A DNA stretch of 64,000 nucleotides from Bifidobacterium sp. WK041_4_12 (GTDB lineage: Bacteria > Actinomycetota > Actinomycetes > Actinomycetales > Bifidobacteriaceae): the NCBI RefSeq assembly GCF_041080795.1, contig NZ_CP129674.1, positions 806,001 to 870,000 on the forward strand, given 5' to 3'. Both the position numbers and the translations under genes were made by a program. The notes below the pieces were generated by a model, which had not been told where the DNA came from, did not search any database, and worked only from the letters and a program-made list of their open reading frames with translations. Numbering within the stretch: position 1 is the stretch's first letter; the number at the start of each line of letters is the position of its first letter. This document shows, piece by piece, positions 9,589 to 18,968 of this stretch.

Positions 9589-11046
9589 ATGGGTGCAACG
9601 CGAGGACGACGCGCTTTCATGTGCGCTGCAATGAGTTTTGCCATGTTCATGACCATCGGTGTAACGAGCGGCGGTATCATGGTGTCCACGGCCGAAGCTG
9701 TTCCGAGTTATTCGCAGTATCAGCAGGCAATTGAAACCAACAACCAGCTCAAGGCTCAGCTGGTCGGAGTCAGCGCTGACTTGCAGAACAAGATTCTGCA
9801 ACTCAACGACCTGACATCCAACCAGATTCCAGCAGCCCAGACAGCCGCGAACGCCGCCCAGAATGCCGCACAGCAGGCGAAGGATCAGGCCAGTGCAGCC
9901 CAGGACAGACTCAACGCCGCCAAAAACGACAAGGCGGAGCTAGAAAAGAAAATTGCGCAGACTGGCGCGAATTACGATGATGCCAAAGAGGCGGTGGCTC
10001 AGCTGGCCCGTGATAGTTTCCACGGCTCAAACACCTCCCAGGTCATGGATGTCGTGACCAATTCGAAGACCACCCAGCAGTTTGTGGATTCGATGCAGGC
10101 CAATGTAGCGGTCACCAGAACGGAAAATCAGGCTGCTGATTCGGCGGCCACTACGTTGAACACCTCGATGAATCGCAAGCAGCGGCTTGAATCGATCGAA
10201 CAGGAAATAGCGACGTTGAAATCGCAGGCCGATCAGCAGTCAGCCACAGCGCAGCAGGCCGCTTCCGACGCGCAGGCAAAGCAGGCTTCACTACAGAAGC
10301 TGCGTGACGAAGGTACGGCTCAGCGCGCAAGTCTGGAAGCGCAGCAAGGTCAGCTGACTTCAGCGTCTGCCAAACAGGCTGCAGACATCGTCACGATCAA
10401 GTCACAGATCGATTCCTATAATCAGCAGGTTGCGGCTGCGGCTGCACAGGCATCGGCAAGCGCCGGGGGCGCTCAGCAGGTTGCCGGAGGCGGAGCTTCC
10501 TCGGGTTCGGGTTCATCGGCTCCCTCAGGCTCATCAGGTGCCAGCTCAGGTTCATCATCAAACTCTGGTTCATCGTCAAATAGCGGTTCAGCAGCATCTT
10601 CCGGTGCAAGCGGCATGAACTATGCCGTTCCGGGCAGTTGCGGTTCGACGGCATCGTTCTGCTATGGACATAGCACAGGAAGATCGGCTGTCGGAGCAGG
10701 GGCATATCCGTCCAGACAGTGCACGCTATGGGCATATCTTCGTCGGACCGAACTAGGATTGCCTGTCGGATCTTATATGGGCAATGGCGGGTACTGGGCT
10801 GCAACTGCACGAGGTCTGGGCTATCTGGTCAATAACACGCCCCATGTCGGAGCTGTTATGGTGGTGGCACCCGGACAGCGCGTCACCTCCTGGACTGCCG
10901 ATGCCACCTATGGGCATGTGGCCATTGTGGAACGAGTCAATTCCGATGGTACGATTCTGATTTCAGAAGGTGGAACCGGCTTTTCGACATTCCCTGCCTC
11001 CGAGATTGTTTCCAGCCCAAGCAGGTTCCAATACATTCACTACTGA
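9589..11046 (+). CDS. Secreted coiled-coil CHAP-domain peptidoglycan hydrolase (FtsEX client)
   Basis: A 485-residue secreted protein. Signal peptide 1-37 ends in an AEA cleavage motif. Residues 40-290 are Gln/Ala-rich heptads predicting long coiled coils, 295-345 is a Ser/Gly linker, and 355-485 is a CHAP amidase/endopeptidase with nucleophile Cys378 (PSRQC) and His443 (YGHVAIVE). The same plan is seen in PcsB/CwlO-type hydrolases, whose coiled coils are held inactive until FtsX pulls on them. Its position 107 bp after ftsX supports that job. Substrate bond not determined from sequence. Confidence 0.9.
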   Translation: MGATRGRRAFMCAAMSFAMFMTIGVTSGGIMVSTAEAVPSYSQYQQAIETNNQLKAQLVGVSADLQNKILQLNDLTSNQIPAAQTAANAAQNAAQQAKDQASAAQDRLNAAKNDKAELEKKIAQTGANYDDAKEAVAQLARDSFHGSNTSQVMDVVTNSKTTQQFVDSMQANVAVTRTENQAADSAATTLNTSMNRKQRLESIEQEIATLKSQADQQSATAQQAASDAQAKQASLQKLRDEGTAQRASLEAQQGQLTSASAKQAADIVTIKSQIDSYNQQVAAAAAQASASAGGAQQVAGGGASSGSGSSAPSGSSGASSGSSSNSGSSSNSGSAASSGASGMNYAVPGSCGSTASFCYGHSTGRSAVGAGAYPSRQCTLWAYLRRTELGLPVGSYMGNGGYWAATARGLGYLVNNTPHVGAVMVVAPGQRVTSWTADATYGHVAIVERVNSDGTILISEGGTGFSTFPASEIVSSPSRFQYIHY

Positions 11047-11100
11047 GTTCGTTTCAGACATGTGCTGAGGCGTATCGGTACGCTACTAAAGAAGGGCACT

Positions 11101-11577
11101 ATGTCTAAGGAAGAGGGGACTTCGACAGTCGCCACCAACCGTCGTGCACGGCACGACTATGAGATAGAGGATCATCTCGAAGCGGGTATCGCGCTGACAG
11201 GTACCGAGGTTAAATCCTTGCGTGAGGGGCGTGCATCGCTGGTGGAATCGTTCGTCAGCATCGACCGGCGTGGAGAGATGTGGCTCGAAAATGCCAACAT
11301 TCCAGAATATCTCAACGGCACCTGGAACAATCATGCCCCCAAGCGCAAGCGTAAGCTGCTGCTCCATGCTCGTGAGATTGCCAAGATGTCTCGCCAGATC
11401 GAGGCAAAAGGGTACACGATCATTCCTCTGAGCATCTATTTCAAGGATGGCAGAGTCAAGGTCGAGGTAGCCCTTGCCCGAGGCAAGCGCGAATTCGACA
11501 AGCGCCAAAGCCTTCGTGAGGCACAGGACAAGCGCGAGGCGCAGCGGGCGATGCGGTACAAAAACATGAAAGGCTGA
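11101..11577 (+). CDS. smpB: SsrA-binding protein SmpB
   Basis: Binds tmRNA and delivers it to stalled ribosomes for trans-translation. About 158 residues with the family hallmarks: ARHDYEIEDHLEAGIALTGTEVKSLR at the start (OB fold), the middle block HAPKRKRKLLLHAREI, and a basic C-terminal tail (KREFDKRQSLREAQDKREAQR) that reads the empty mRNA channel. Start at 11101 fits the family; the frame is open to 11062. No tmRNA gene is seen nearby. Confidence 0.95.
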   Translation: MSKEEGTSTVATNRRARHDYEIEDHLEAGIALTGTEVKSLREGRASLVESFVSIDRRGEMWLENANIPEYLNGTWNNHAPKRKRKLLLHAREIAKMSRQIEAKGYTIIPLSIYFKDGRVKVEVALARGKREFDKRQSLREAQDKREAQRAMRYKNMKG

Positions 11578-11672
11578 GTGTCTCGCAGATTTTCACGCGC
11601 TTGAGTACCGTTTCAATGCAATGTTCGTCACATTGCCAGGCATGTAACCAAATTGTGACATAAGGCACTGCA

Positions 11673-11702
11673 TTGACGCGGTATGGTTATGCGTACCATA
11701 CT
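11673..11702 (+). promoter_or_regulatory. Putative promoter with an internal dyad, upstream of the amino-acid ABC operon
   Basis: TTGACG (11673-11678) and CATACT (11697-11702) are 18 bp apart. Between and into them lies a perfect 7-bp inverted repeat, GTATGGT (11681-11687) and ACCATAC (11695-11701), with a 7-bp centre. A repressor bound there would block the promoter. The TTG start of the binding-protein gene follows about 30 bp later. Confidence 0.5.
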
Positions 11703-11732
11703 TTTGGTCTCATCTAGAGAGAGAAGAGAGCA

Positions 11733-12693
11733 TTGAAAATTTCAACGAGCATCAAGGCTGCAATTTCGGCAACCATGAGCGTTGTCCTGCTGGCTGCACT
11801 TGCCGCTTGCGGCACTACGGATTCGAGTGAGAGTGCAAGTTCTGGAACTGCTTCGTCGTCAGCGGCGGGTATCCGTCCCTATGATGTGAGCTCAGTGCAC
11901 AAGGATGAAGCCATTGCGTCGCTGCTTCCCTCGAGCGTCGCGAAGAGCGGAACCTTGAATGTCGGCATGGATACGTCATATGCACCTGCAATATGCACCT
12001 GCAGAATTCCTTGACTCGGATGGCAAGACGCCTATCGGGTACGATGTCGATCTGCTGAATGCTCTCTCTCGGGTACTGGGACTCAAGTCCAACCCTGAAA
12101 CTGCAACCTTCGATTCGATCATTCCCAGCATAGGCAGCAAGTACGATATCGGCTTGTCAAGCTTCACCATCACCAACGAACGCATGAAGGCCGTTGACTT
12201 CGTCTCATACTTCAAGGCTGGCATGTCATATGTGGTCAAGAAGGGCAATCCCCAGAAGATCAATGCCAATGATCTCTGTGGCGTGAATGTTGCGGTACAG
12301 ACTTCCACCACCGAAGAGGATGACATCAATGCAACGAGCAAGAAGTGCGTTGCTGATGGCAAGAAGGCAATCAACGTCCTCTCATACAAGCAGCAGACCG
12401 ATGTCACCACGGCATTGGTGACCGGCAAGGTTGATGTGTTTTACGCCGACAGTCCTGTAGCCGGATATGCAATCCGTCAGACCGGCGACCAGCTGCAGGC
12501 TCTTGGCGACGATGTCGGCATCGCTCCACAGGGTGTTGCAATCAAGAAGGGCGACACGGCAATGGCTGATGCTGTCCAACAAGCGATGCAAAAGCTGATC
12601 GATGACGGCATGTATACTAAGATACTTTCACATTGGGGAGCGCAAAACGGAGCCATATCCAAGGCAGAAATCAATCCTGCCACTTCCGATTGA
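11733..12693 (+). pseudogene. Amino-acid ABC transporter substrate-binding protein, frameshifted
   Basis: Family 3 (polar amino acid/glutamine-type) binding lipoprotein, split in two frames. The first part starts at TTG 11733 and has a lipoprotein signal (LLAALAACG), then reads to ...LNVGMDTSYAPA before shifting to ICTCRIP and a stop at 12012. The second part, in the +1 frame, carries the rest: ...YAPAEFLDSDGKTPIGYDVD through SHWGAQNGAISK. The break is a perfect 13-bp tandem duplication at 11978-12003; deleting one copy restores a continuous 315-residue protein reading TSYAPAEFLDSDG. The downstream part alone has no signal peptide. The downstream permease and ATPase genes are intact. Confidence 0.9.
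11978..12003. repeat. Perfect 13-bp tandem duplication causing a +1 frameshift
   Basis: ATATGCACCTGCA occurs at 11978-11990 and again at 11991-12003. Thirteen is not a multiple of three, so the extra copy shifts the binding-protein frame and leads to an early stop. Direct tandem copies can be lost again by replication slippage. Confidence 0.93.
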
Positions 12694-12743
12694 TGCTTGG
12701 TGCATGCTTCCAAGTCTGATGTGAACACTGGTTCGTGAGATGC

Positions 12744-12785
12744 GTTTCCCCTACCATGGCTTAGCATGGCTGACCATGGGGAAAC
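12744..12785 (+). promoter_or_regulatory. Hairpin between binding-protein and permease genes
   Basis: GTTTCCCC (12744-12751) pairs with GGGGAAAC (12778-12785), and an inner CCATGG pair can extend the stem. No T-run follows, so it is more likely an mRNA stabiliser or attenuator setting a high binding-protein to permease ratio than a full terminator. Confidence 0.45.
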
Positions 12786-12809
12786 ACAATCTCGTTAGAG
12801 GAGAAGTGA

Positions 12810-13781
12810 ATGAAGCGTCGAGAAGATTCTGAACTGGGCATACCTGGCGAGATCAAGGCCCGTCCGGTGCGAAAGCCTGGACCGATCGTAGCCGCAATCG
12901 TTGTTCTGATCTTTGCGCTGATGCTTGTACATGGCATCGTGACCAATCCAAACTTTGACTGGCCGACGGTGTGGATGTATCTCTTCAACGAAAACGTGCT
13001 GAGCGGCATTGGCTGGACCTTGAAGCTCACGCTCTATTCAATGGTCATCGCCACGGTTCTGGCAATCATCCTCGCCGTCATGCGCAAATCATCAAATCCT
13101 GTGCTGCGCTGGGTGAGCTGGTTCTTCATTTGGTTCTTCCGTGGAACGCCTGTCTATACTCAGCTGATCTTCTGGGGACTGTTCGCCGTGCTGATTCCCC
13201 GTCTTGCCGTCGGTGTGCCGTTTGGTCCGGAATTCTGGAGCATTGACACCAAAAGTCTCGTCACTGCCAGTGTCGCGGCCATACTGGGTCTCGGACTCAA
13301 CGAGGCTGCCTACCTGTCCGAAATCGTGCGTGCAGGCATTGAGGCCGTAGATGACGGTCAGACCGAAGCTGCAGAAGCACTCGGCATGAGACGTCCCCTT
13401 ATCATGCGAAGAATCATCCTGCCTCAGGCAATGCGCATCATCGTGCCACCCACCGGTAACGAAACCATTGGCATGCTCAAGACCACATCGTTGGTCTCAG
13501 CCGTTCCTTTCAATCTCGAACTTCAGTTTGCGACCAATGCGGTTGCCAGCCGCATCTATAAGCCAATCCCACTTCTTTTGGTTGCCAGCATCTGGTATTT
13601 GGTCATCACGACCATTCTGATGATCCTGCAGGCCCAGTTGGAGAAGCATTTTGGCAAAGGCTTCGATAAGAGCTCTCCTTCACGCAAAGGCAAAGCCGCG
13701 GCAATCGACGCACCCATCGCTGAAAGCGCCACGGATCCAGCAGGAATTAACAAGGTGACCATGGGAGGTCTCAACGCATGA
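12810..13781 (+). CDS. Amino-acid ABC transporter permease
   Basis: Inner-membrane subunit of a polar amino-acid importer (HisM/GlnP family). 323 residues: helix near 27-45, then the transport domain (about 65-285) with the family's EAA-type loop seen as [24 protein letters not shown], followed by a charged C-terminal tail. Segment [16 protein letters not shown] is typical of the family. AGAGGAGAAG stands upstream of the ATG at 12810. Start of the ATPase overlaps its stop by 4 bp. Forms an importer with 13778-14557 and the disrupted binding protein upstream. Confidence 0.92.
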   Translation: MKRREDSELGIPGEIKARPVRKPGPIVAAIVVLIFALMLVHGIVTNPNFDWPTVWMYLFNENVLSGIGWTLKLTLYSMVIATVLAIILAVMRKSSNPVLRWVSWFFIWFFRGTPVYTQLIFWGLFAVLIPRLAVGVPFGPEFWSIDTKSLVTASVAAILGLGLNEAAYLSEIVRAGIEAVDDGQTEAAEALGMRRPLIMRRIILPQAMRIIVPPTGNETIGMLKTTSLVSAVPFNLELQFATNAVASRIYKPIPLLLVASIWYLVITTILMILQAQLEKHFGKGFDKSSPSRKGKAAAIDAPIAESATDPAGINKVTMGGLNA

Positions 13782-14557
13782 GCGGCGAAACGGCTGAAAT
13801 CGAGATCAAGGGTGTGCACAAGGCTTTTGGATCGCTGCATGTGCTCAAGGGAATCGACATAAACATTCCTCAGGGTAGCGTGACTGCAATTCTCGGACCC
13901 TCCGGCTCAGGAAAGTCAACCCTGCTGCGCATGATCAATCAGCTGGAAACGAGGACAGCCGGAGACATTGTGGTGCATGGCGATTTGATTGGATACCGGC
14001 GTATAGGCACCGGAGCGAACGCCACCTTGCAGGAGCTCGATGACAAGGCCATTGCTGAGCAACGCGCCAAGATCGGCATGGTTTTCCAACGCTTTAACCT
14101 ATTTCCCCACAAAACCGCCATCGAAAACGTGATGGAGGCTCCTGTTCATGTTGCCCATCGTTCCAAGTCCGATGCGCGTGGCGAAGCAGTCAGACAATTG
14201 ACTCGTGTCGGTCTCGCTGATCGTCTGGACTATTATCCTTCGCAGCTTTCTGGCGGTCAGCAGCAGCGTGTCGCCATCGCACGAGCGCTGGCCATGCATC
14301 CCACCATCATGCTGTTCGACGAACCTACCTCTGCACTTGATCCTGAACTCGTCGGAGAGGTTCTGAGCGTGATGCGGCAGGTTGCAGAGGAAGGCATGAC
14401 GATGGTGGTGGTCACCCACGAAATGGGATTCGCGCGTGAAGTTGCCGATCAGATCATCTTCCTGGACGAGGGTCTTGTGGTCGAACAGGGCGGGCCAGAC
14501 ATCATCGACAATCCACAGACAACGCGTTTCCAGGCGTTTCTAAAGTCGGTTCTGTGA
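13778..14557 (+). CDS. Amino-acid ABC transporter ATP-binding protein
   Basis: ATPase of the polar amino-acid importer (GlnQ/HisP type), 259 residues. Walker [11 protein letters not shown]-loop [17 protein letters not shown], signature [15 protein letters not shown], Walker [14 protein letters not shown] and H-loop [14 protein letters not shown] are all intact. An insertion around residues 70-95 ([19 protein letters not shown]) is common in this subfamily. Translationally coupled to the permease (ATGA) and preceded by GGAGG. Its last 56 bp overlap the convergent DNA glycosylase gene. Confidence 0.93.
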   Translation: MSGETAEIEIKGVHKAFGSLHVLKGIDINIPQGSVTAILGPSGSGKSTLLRMINQLETRTAGDIVVHGDLIGYRRIGTGANATLQELDDKAIAEQRAKIGMVFQRFNLFPHKTAIENVMEAPVHVAHRSKSDARGEAVRQLTRVGLADRLDYYPSQLSGGQQQRVAIARALAMHPTIMLFDEPTSALDPELVGEVLSVMRQVAEEGMTMVVVTHEMGFAREVADQIIFLDEGLVVEQGGPDIIDNPQTTRFQAFLKSVL

Positions 14558-15134
14558 CTGCAACGATGCATCGGTAGGCTTCGATGAGTCTGTCCAAGGA
14601 CATGGCAGCATTGGCTGGACTCGTTGAAGGCAAGGCTGTGATCGGCATCTGGATTCCCGCCACTTCGAGAGCAGGGGAGCAAAACCGGTCGAAGAGTTTT
14701 GCAGCTCTTGTACCCGTCGCATAGATCGCGTGGATGCGTGATTGTTGGATGATGCCTGCCAGATCGTTCACAACGGGATTGCGGATGCTGGCATCGCTCG
14801 CCCCTCTGATGTCGCAGGATTCGAGAACGTCCCATAGCGCGATGTGATGGTGGTGCAAGAAAGCTTGTCTGACTGCTATCGATTCGCTATGCAGCTGTCC
14901 GTCGTTGTGCGCCACAGCTTGTTGGTTCGAAGCGATATCGGTCGTTCTGGCAGCATCGCCGTCGCATGCAGGATAGAGAGCCTCAAGCACTTTCCAGAAA
15001 CGATTTCGTGGGTGCATGTAATAGAATCCGGCTGCGCGAGATTTGGGGCTTGGCATGGACCCCAGCATCAGAATCTGCGATGCTTCATCCCACACCGGGC
15101 CGAAACCATGCTCAACATGTTCGTATGGCTTCAT
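14502..15134 (-). CDS. DNA-deoxyinosine (hypoxanthine) glycosylase, uracil-DNA-glycosylase superfamily
   Basis: Predicted base-excision repair enzyme removing deaminated purine (hypoxanthine) from DNA. 210 residues; the N-terminal motif [19 protein letters not shown] followed by RNRFWKVL is the hallmark of this glycosylase family, with the second motif LPSTSPANA near residue 170 holding the UDG-superfamily substrate loop. A middle insertion around 65-95 is less conserved. The gene is the second of a probable minus-strand pair after the AlbA_2 regulator (73-bp gap), and its 3' end overlaps the convergent ABC ATPase gene by 56 bp. Confidence 0.8.
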   Translation of the reverse strand: MKPYEHVEHGFGPVWDEASQILMLGSMPSPKSRAAGFYYMHPRNRFWKVLEALYPACDGDAARTTDIASNQQAVAHNDGQLHSESIAVRQAFLHHHHIALWDVLESCDIRGASDASIRNPVVNDLAGIIQQSRIHAIYATGTRAAKLFDRFCSPALEVAGIQMPITALPSTSPANAAMSLDRLIEAYRCIVAVTEPTLETPGNALSVDCR

Positions 15135-15207
15135 AGGGCGGTGCCATCCGTTCCCTTGGATACAGGGGGCAAGGCATCATCCGCATTGCAAGACTGCAGG
15201 GTGGATA

Positions 15208-16854
15208 TCATCGTACCGACTCCCGAAGCAGCCGATATTGTTTCTGCGGATGCGGCTGCGTGGTGATGGATTCGACAAGACCCTTGTTCAACAGTGCGCG
15301 CAGTCCTGATGCCACGGAAATCGGAGAAAGATGCAGATCGAACATGATGTCACGAACGCTGGCAGAGGGCCGCTCCTCAAGCAGCTGGACGATGCGCTGG
15401 GCAATGTTGCGTTCGGCACTGCTTTCATATGCCCCGCGACGGGTGATCGTGACTTTGAAGCTATCGATGGTGTGATCGATCTCGGCAGGTTCCATGCCCT
15501 CGCTGCGCAGCGTCGCTGCAATCTGCTGATAGCCTGAGCCACCATTTTCGATGACATAGCCGCCATCGGGGTATGGAGTCGATTCAAGGATGGCAACAAG
15601 GAACTGATTCCTGGTCGAGGGCATGATCGGGTTTTTGAGCGTGCTATGGGTGACGGAACCAAACAATCCTCCAGGATTGGTGATTTCAATGCGGTTGGTA
15701 AACACGTCAACGCGAACTTGCGTGCCTTGCGACACAGGGGCATAGTCGCGGTGCATGATCGCATTCGCAATCGCTTCGCGCAGCACTGGTCGCGGATAAT
15801 CGGGTGTCTGCTCGATGCCGTTGCTTTCGCGTTGCGGCCCGCTCGTCCATGACATCAAGGATTCGACGGCATCGTCGATGATGATGGGAATTGGTCCAGT
15901 GATGCTCTCAGCGGTAACGAGGTGTCCACCGCCAGAGAAGACTTCTGCTCTGCTCGTGCCAGGAAACACTGCGATGGTCACGTTCAGACGAGGAAAGTAC
16001 TGCTGTGGATATCGTCCGAGAGCAAGCAGACCGGCCAAGGTCGGATGGAGCATCGCATAGCCGGCATCGATGGAATGCAAGGCCTGTTGCAGATTCTCGC
16101 TCTGATGCTGGGTCAGTTCGCTCACGCGCGTTCCGCCATGATCAGAATCCAGGTCAGCACCGGATACTCCCTGACCGGGGGATGGCGGCTCCGCTTCATC
16201 CTGTTTGGGTTCTGACGCAACATCCAGTATGCGCAGCGCTCGCAGTATGTCGATGTCAGTGCTGCCTTGAAAGACCTTCGGGTGAAGCTCGCGCTGTCGC
16301 TCGATGCAGCCATGTACCAGTGCAGGATTGAGATCGTCGATGCTCGCTTCGGCAACGATTCGCGCATCATATGTCGGCTGCGCCTGCTCTTCCATCAACC
16401 GCTCGACCTCATAGCCGGTCATGCGGCGATCGCCGTCGCCGGTGCGGATGAACGAGCCATTGTATGCACCCAGTGATGTGGTGTAGCAGGGTTTGTCTCG
16501 TGGCAGCATCTCGTCAATTCGTGCGAACACGAGATTGCTGCCCTCAAATGGGCACGTCATGATGATCGGGCGCACCACGGGCGTCATCTTTTCACATGCC
16601 TGACTCAGGGCCTCCTGCATGGAGCGAGCGTTGAAACCTTCGACAGGCGTAAAGCCAGCCTTCTCTGAAAGTCCAAGAATGATGTAGCCGCCCGAACCGT
16701 TGGAAAATGCAGAGAGCGTGTCGGTTATCGATGAGGAGAGCTTTCGTCTGCTCTCCTTCACCTCGCATTGCTGGGTATCATTGCCGATGATGCGCATGAG
16801 TTCGATGAGCTCGCTCATCGTTGTGGCGTAATCATCGTCTCGCATGTTCATCAC
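15208..16854 (-). CDS. AlbA_2 (schlafen-like) / HATPase_c_4 / winged-helix protein
   Basis: A 548-residue protein of the group often labelled 'ATP-binding protein' or 'putative transcriptional regulator'. N-terminal AlbA_2 domain (about 10-150) shows CEVKESRRKLSSSITDTLSAF then GSGGYIILGLSE. A middle section of about 130 residues follows, then a HATPase_c_4 domain (about 345-470: LREAIANAIMHRDY, RIEITNPGGLFG). The C-terminus looks like a winged helix (VRDIMFDLHLSPISVASGLRAL). Could regulate transcription or act in a nucleic-acid stress response; the function is not settled for the family. Upstream of the DNA glycosylase on the same strand. Confidence 0.8.
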   Translation of the reverse strand: MMNMRDDDYATTMSELIELMRIIGNDTQQCEVKESRRKLSSSITDTLSAFSNGSGGYIILGLSEKAGFTPVEGFNARSMQEALSQACEKMTPVVRPIIMTCPFEGSNLVFARIDEMLPRDKPCYTTSLGAYNGSFIRTGDGDRRMTGYEVERLMEEQAQPTYDARIVAEASIDDLNPALVHGCIERQRELHPKVFQGSTDIDILRALRILDVASEPKQDEAEPPSPGQGVSGADLDSDHGGTRVSELTQHQSENLQQALHSIDAGYAMLHPTLAGLLALGRYPQQYFPRLNVTIAVFPGTSRAEVFSGGGHLVTAESITGPIPIIIDDAVESLMSWTSGPQRESNGIEQTPDYPRPVLREAIANAIMHRDYAPVSQGTQVRVDVFTNRIEITNPGGLFGSVTHSTLKNPIMPSTRNQFLVAILESTPYPDGGYVIENGGSGYQQIAATLRSEGMEPAEIDHTIDSFKVTITRRGAYESSAERNIAQRIVQLLEERPSASVRDIMFDLHLSPISVASGLRALLNKGLVESITTQPHPQKQYRLLRESVR

Positions 16855-16930
16855 CCGCCTGAATGAAGTCCCGTGTAATCTTTGTCCTTCATTCCAGCGT
16901 AGCTCACATGAGTGGGATTGATGGGGGAAT

Positions 16931-16980
16931 AATCGCTGAGTGAGTGACTGCTGAGGGGATAATCACTCAGCGAGTGACCG
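16931..16980. repeat. Inverted/direct repeat upstream of the AlbA_2 gene
   Basis: CGCTGAGTGA (16934-16943) and TCACTCAGCG (16963-16972) form a perfect 10-bp inverted repeat. The flanking ATAATC and GAGTGACTGC/GAGTGACCGC also recur directly, so this looks like a duplicated unit. It lies between the 3' end of the minus-strand permease gene and the start of the AlbA_2 gene, where it could be a terminator or an operator. Confidence 0.6.
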
Positions 16981-16982
16981 CC

Positions 16983-18968
16983 TTATTCGTACAATCCCTT
17001 GGCCTTGAGCCATTGTATGGTTCGCGTGTAATGCCCGGTGATGCCGTAATAGAAGCTCGAAGGCTGGTAGCTGTCGTTGTTGTCGGTATGCAGATTGAAG
17101 TTTATGCCGAGAAGTAGCTGCTTGTTCTCCACTACGCCATCCGGGGAATGCTGCACGACGAGCGAAGCCGGGTTCATCGTAGGCAACGCTTGGTAGTCTT
17201 CGTCCATCAGTTTTGCCAGCGTCCGGGCTTCGGCAGCATTCAGATCGATGTGCCTTTGCCCTTTCGTGTCGCCTGTACCTTCAACATCGCTCGATGATGC
17301 CGATTCGATGTTGTCATAGCCGATTTGTGCGATGCTGGTTGCCTTGCGGTACCCGGGGTCATTGATAAGACGCGTGTAGGCGGGACTGTTCAACAGATAG
17401 CGTCCATAGAGTGAAAAGCTTCTCGATAGGTGAGTCCCATGGCGCAGACTGTAGTCGAAGTTGGCACTCTCGACTGAGTCGGCATCGCAGTTGATGCAAT
17501 CCAGCGGTGCATTGCCAGTTACTGATAGACCGTTCCCTGGGGAGTCTGATGGCTTGAACAGTGCCGCATACCGGGGATCTGTCGCGCGCTCAACGATTTC
17601 TTGATGCAGGGCGAGAACATCCCGGACCGACTGCTTGTCTCGTACGGTGATTGAACCCCAGTAATAACTGCTGGCGTAGGGCAACAGGTCGATATTGTCA
17701 TGGGGCACGCTTACCGAGAACACGTCGTGGCTGTTCGGAATGCGGTGCGTATATCCGGTTATGTCCCATGTCGTGAATGAACAATAGAGTGCGATGATGA
17801 TGACGAACGCTCCGAAAGGCTGAAGACTTTTCCAGGAAAAGATCTTCACGGTTCCGTTCACAATCATGGATGTGATGATGAAGATGACCGGTGAGGCCAG
17901 CGCCACGCCAAGGAAAAAGATCGTATGATTGGCCAGCGCATTGATACTGGTGGCTTGCATGGTCTGAAGGAGTGCGCCTGTCAGACACGATCCGACGAAG
18001 GTCACCATCACGATGGTGATCGTCCGAGCACCCCTGAACAGTACATTGTCACCTGCACGCTCCGACTTCAAGCGCACATACAGCAGCATGGCGAAAGCGA
18101 GCAATGCAGCGCTTGCCGCGAGGAACGCCATGATGTGCGGGAGTGAAATGCGGTCGCCATTCATGGCCAAATCGAGCAAGGGATGCATCCAGGAGAGGCC
18201 AGTGAGCGATGCGAAGGTAAAACCATACAGGAACAGGTTCAGCATCAGCAGCGTCAGTGCATAGAGAACGGGGACTATCACATTGATGAACCCGATCATG
18301 AGTATGCCAATGCCAAGATTGCCTGTCAGCAGCGAGCCGAGAACCGAGGTGGCAAAGACAAACAGCATGATAATCGAGGAGACAATGAACCATCTGAGCA
18401 AGTCTGCATAGTTCGGCTGGAGCAGCATGCCAGCAGCGTTGACACCCTGACCATCAAGATTCAACTGGCCGGAATTCATGAATCCCTTGAAGGAGAAACG
18501 CATGAATGGCAGCAATGAGAGGGTGACGACGATATGCGGAATATACAGAAGAATCACACCCGCCATGACGTTCGTTCGGAAGATGGTGCCGCGTGTCAGA
18601 GGCAAGGCATGCATGATCGACATCCTCCCAGGCGAATTCAGATAGGCGAATAGCGCCAGGGAGTACACCATGGGAGCGAGAATCTGATATGCGAGGAATC
18701 CTGGATTTCCATTCTGTATCGTTATGCGAAGCAGGCTTGGTTGAGCATGGCCCGCAGCAGGCGTGAGCAGTATGGCAACTGGTGCTGCAATGAGCAACAC
18801 CGCTATGCCGAGCAATGAAAGTGCCCACAGTCGTTTGAGTTCATGCCATAGCAGAGGCGCTGATACGAACTGTCGCGATGCGGTGACAGTGCCTCTTGCT
18901 CGTGCGATGCGATGACCGGCTTCCTGCTCGGCTGCAATGGAGACTTCAGTGCGTGCTGGTGTGTTCAT
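16983..18968 (-). CDS. ABC-2 type permease of a GntR-linked (YtrC-like) transporter
   Basis: Membrane subunit of an exporter-type ABC system, about 661 residues. Hydrophobic helices fill roughly residues 40-410, beginning LLWHELKRLWALSLLGIAV, with the family segment SPGRMSIMHALPLTRGTIF. The C-terminal third (about 430-660) is soluble, probably extracytoplasmic, and not assigned to a known enzyme. Start at 18968 is preceded by GGGAGAAG and overlaps the ATPase gene by 23 bp. Third gene of the GntR-ATPase-permease operon; systems of this layout often respond to cell-wall stress. Confidence 0.8.
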   Translation of the reverse strand: MNTPARTEVSIAAEQEAGHRIARARGTVTASRQFVSAPLLWHELKRLWALSLLGIAVLLIAAPVAILLTPAAGHAQPSLLRITIQNGNPGFLAYQILAPMVYSLALFAYLNSPGRMSIMHALPLTRGTIFRTNVMAGVILLYIPHIVVTLSLLPFMRFSFKGFMNSGQLNLDGQGVNAAGMLLQPNYADLLRWFIVSSIIMLFVFATSVLGSLLTGNLGIGILMIGFINVIVPVLYALTLLMLNLFLYGFTFASLTGLSWMHPLLDLAMNGDRISLPHIMAFLAASAALLAFAMLLYVRLKSERAGDNVLFRGARTITIVMVTFVGSCLTGALLQTMQATSINALANHTIFFLGVALASPVIFIITSMIVNGTVKIFSWKSLQPFGAFVIIIALYCSFTTWDITGYTHRIPNSHDVFSVSVPHDNIDLLPYASSYYWGSITVRDKQSVRDVLALHQEIVERATDPRYAALFKPSDSPGNGLSVTGNAPLDCINCDADSVESANFDYSLRHGTHLSRSFSLYGRYLLNSPAYTRLINDPGYRKATSIAQIGYDNIESASSSDVEGTGDTKGQRHIDLNAAEARTLAKLMDEDYQALPTMNPASLVVQHSPDGVVENKQLLLGINFNLHTDNNDSYQPSSFYYGITGHYTRTIQWLKAKGLYE

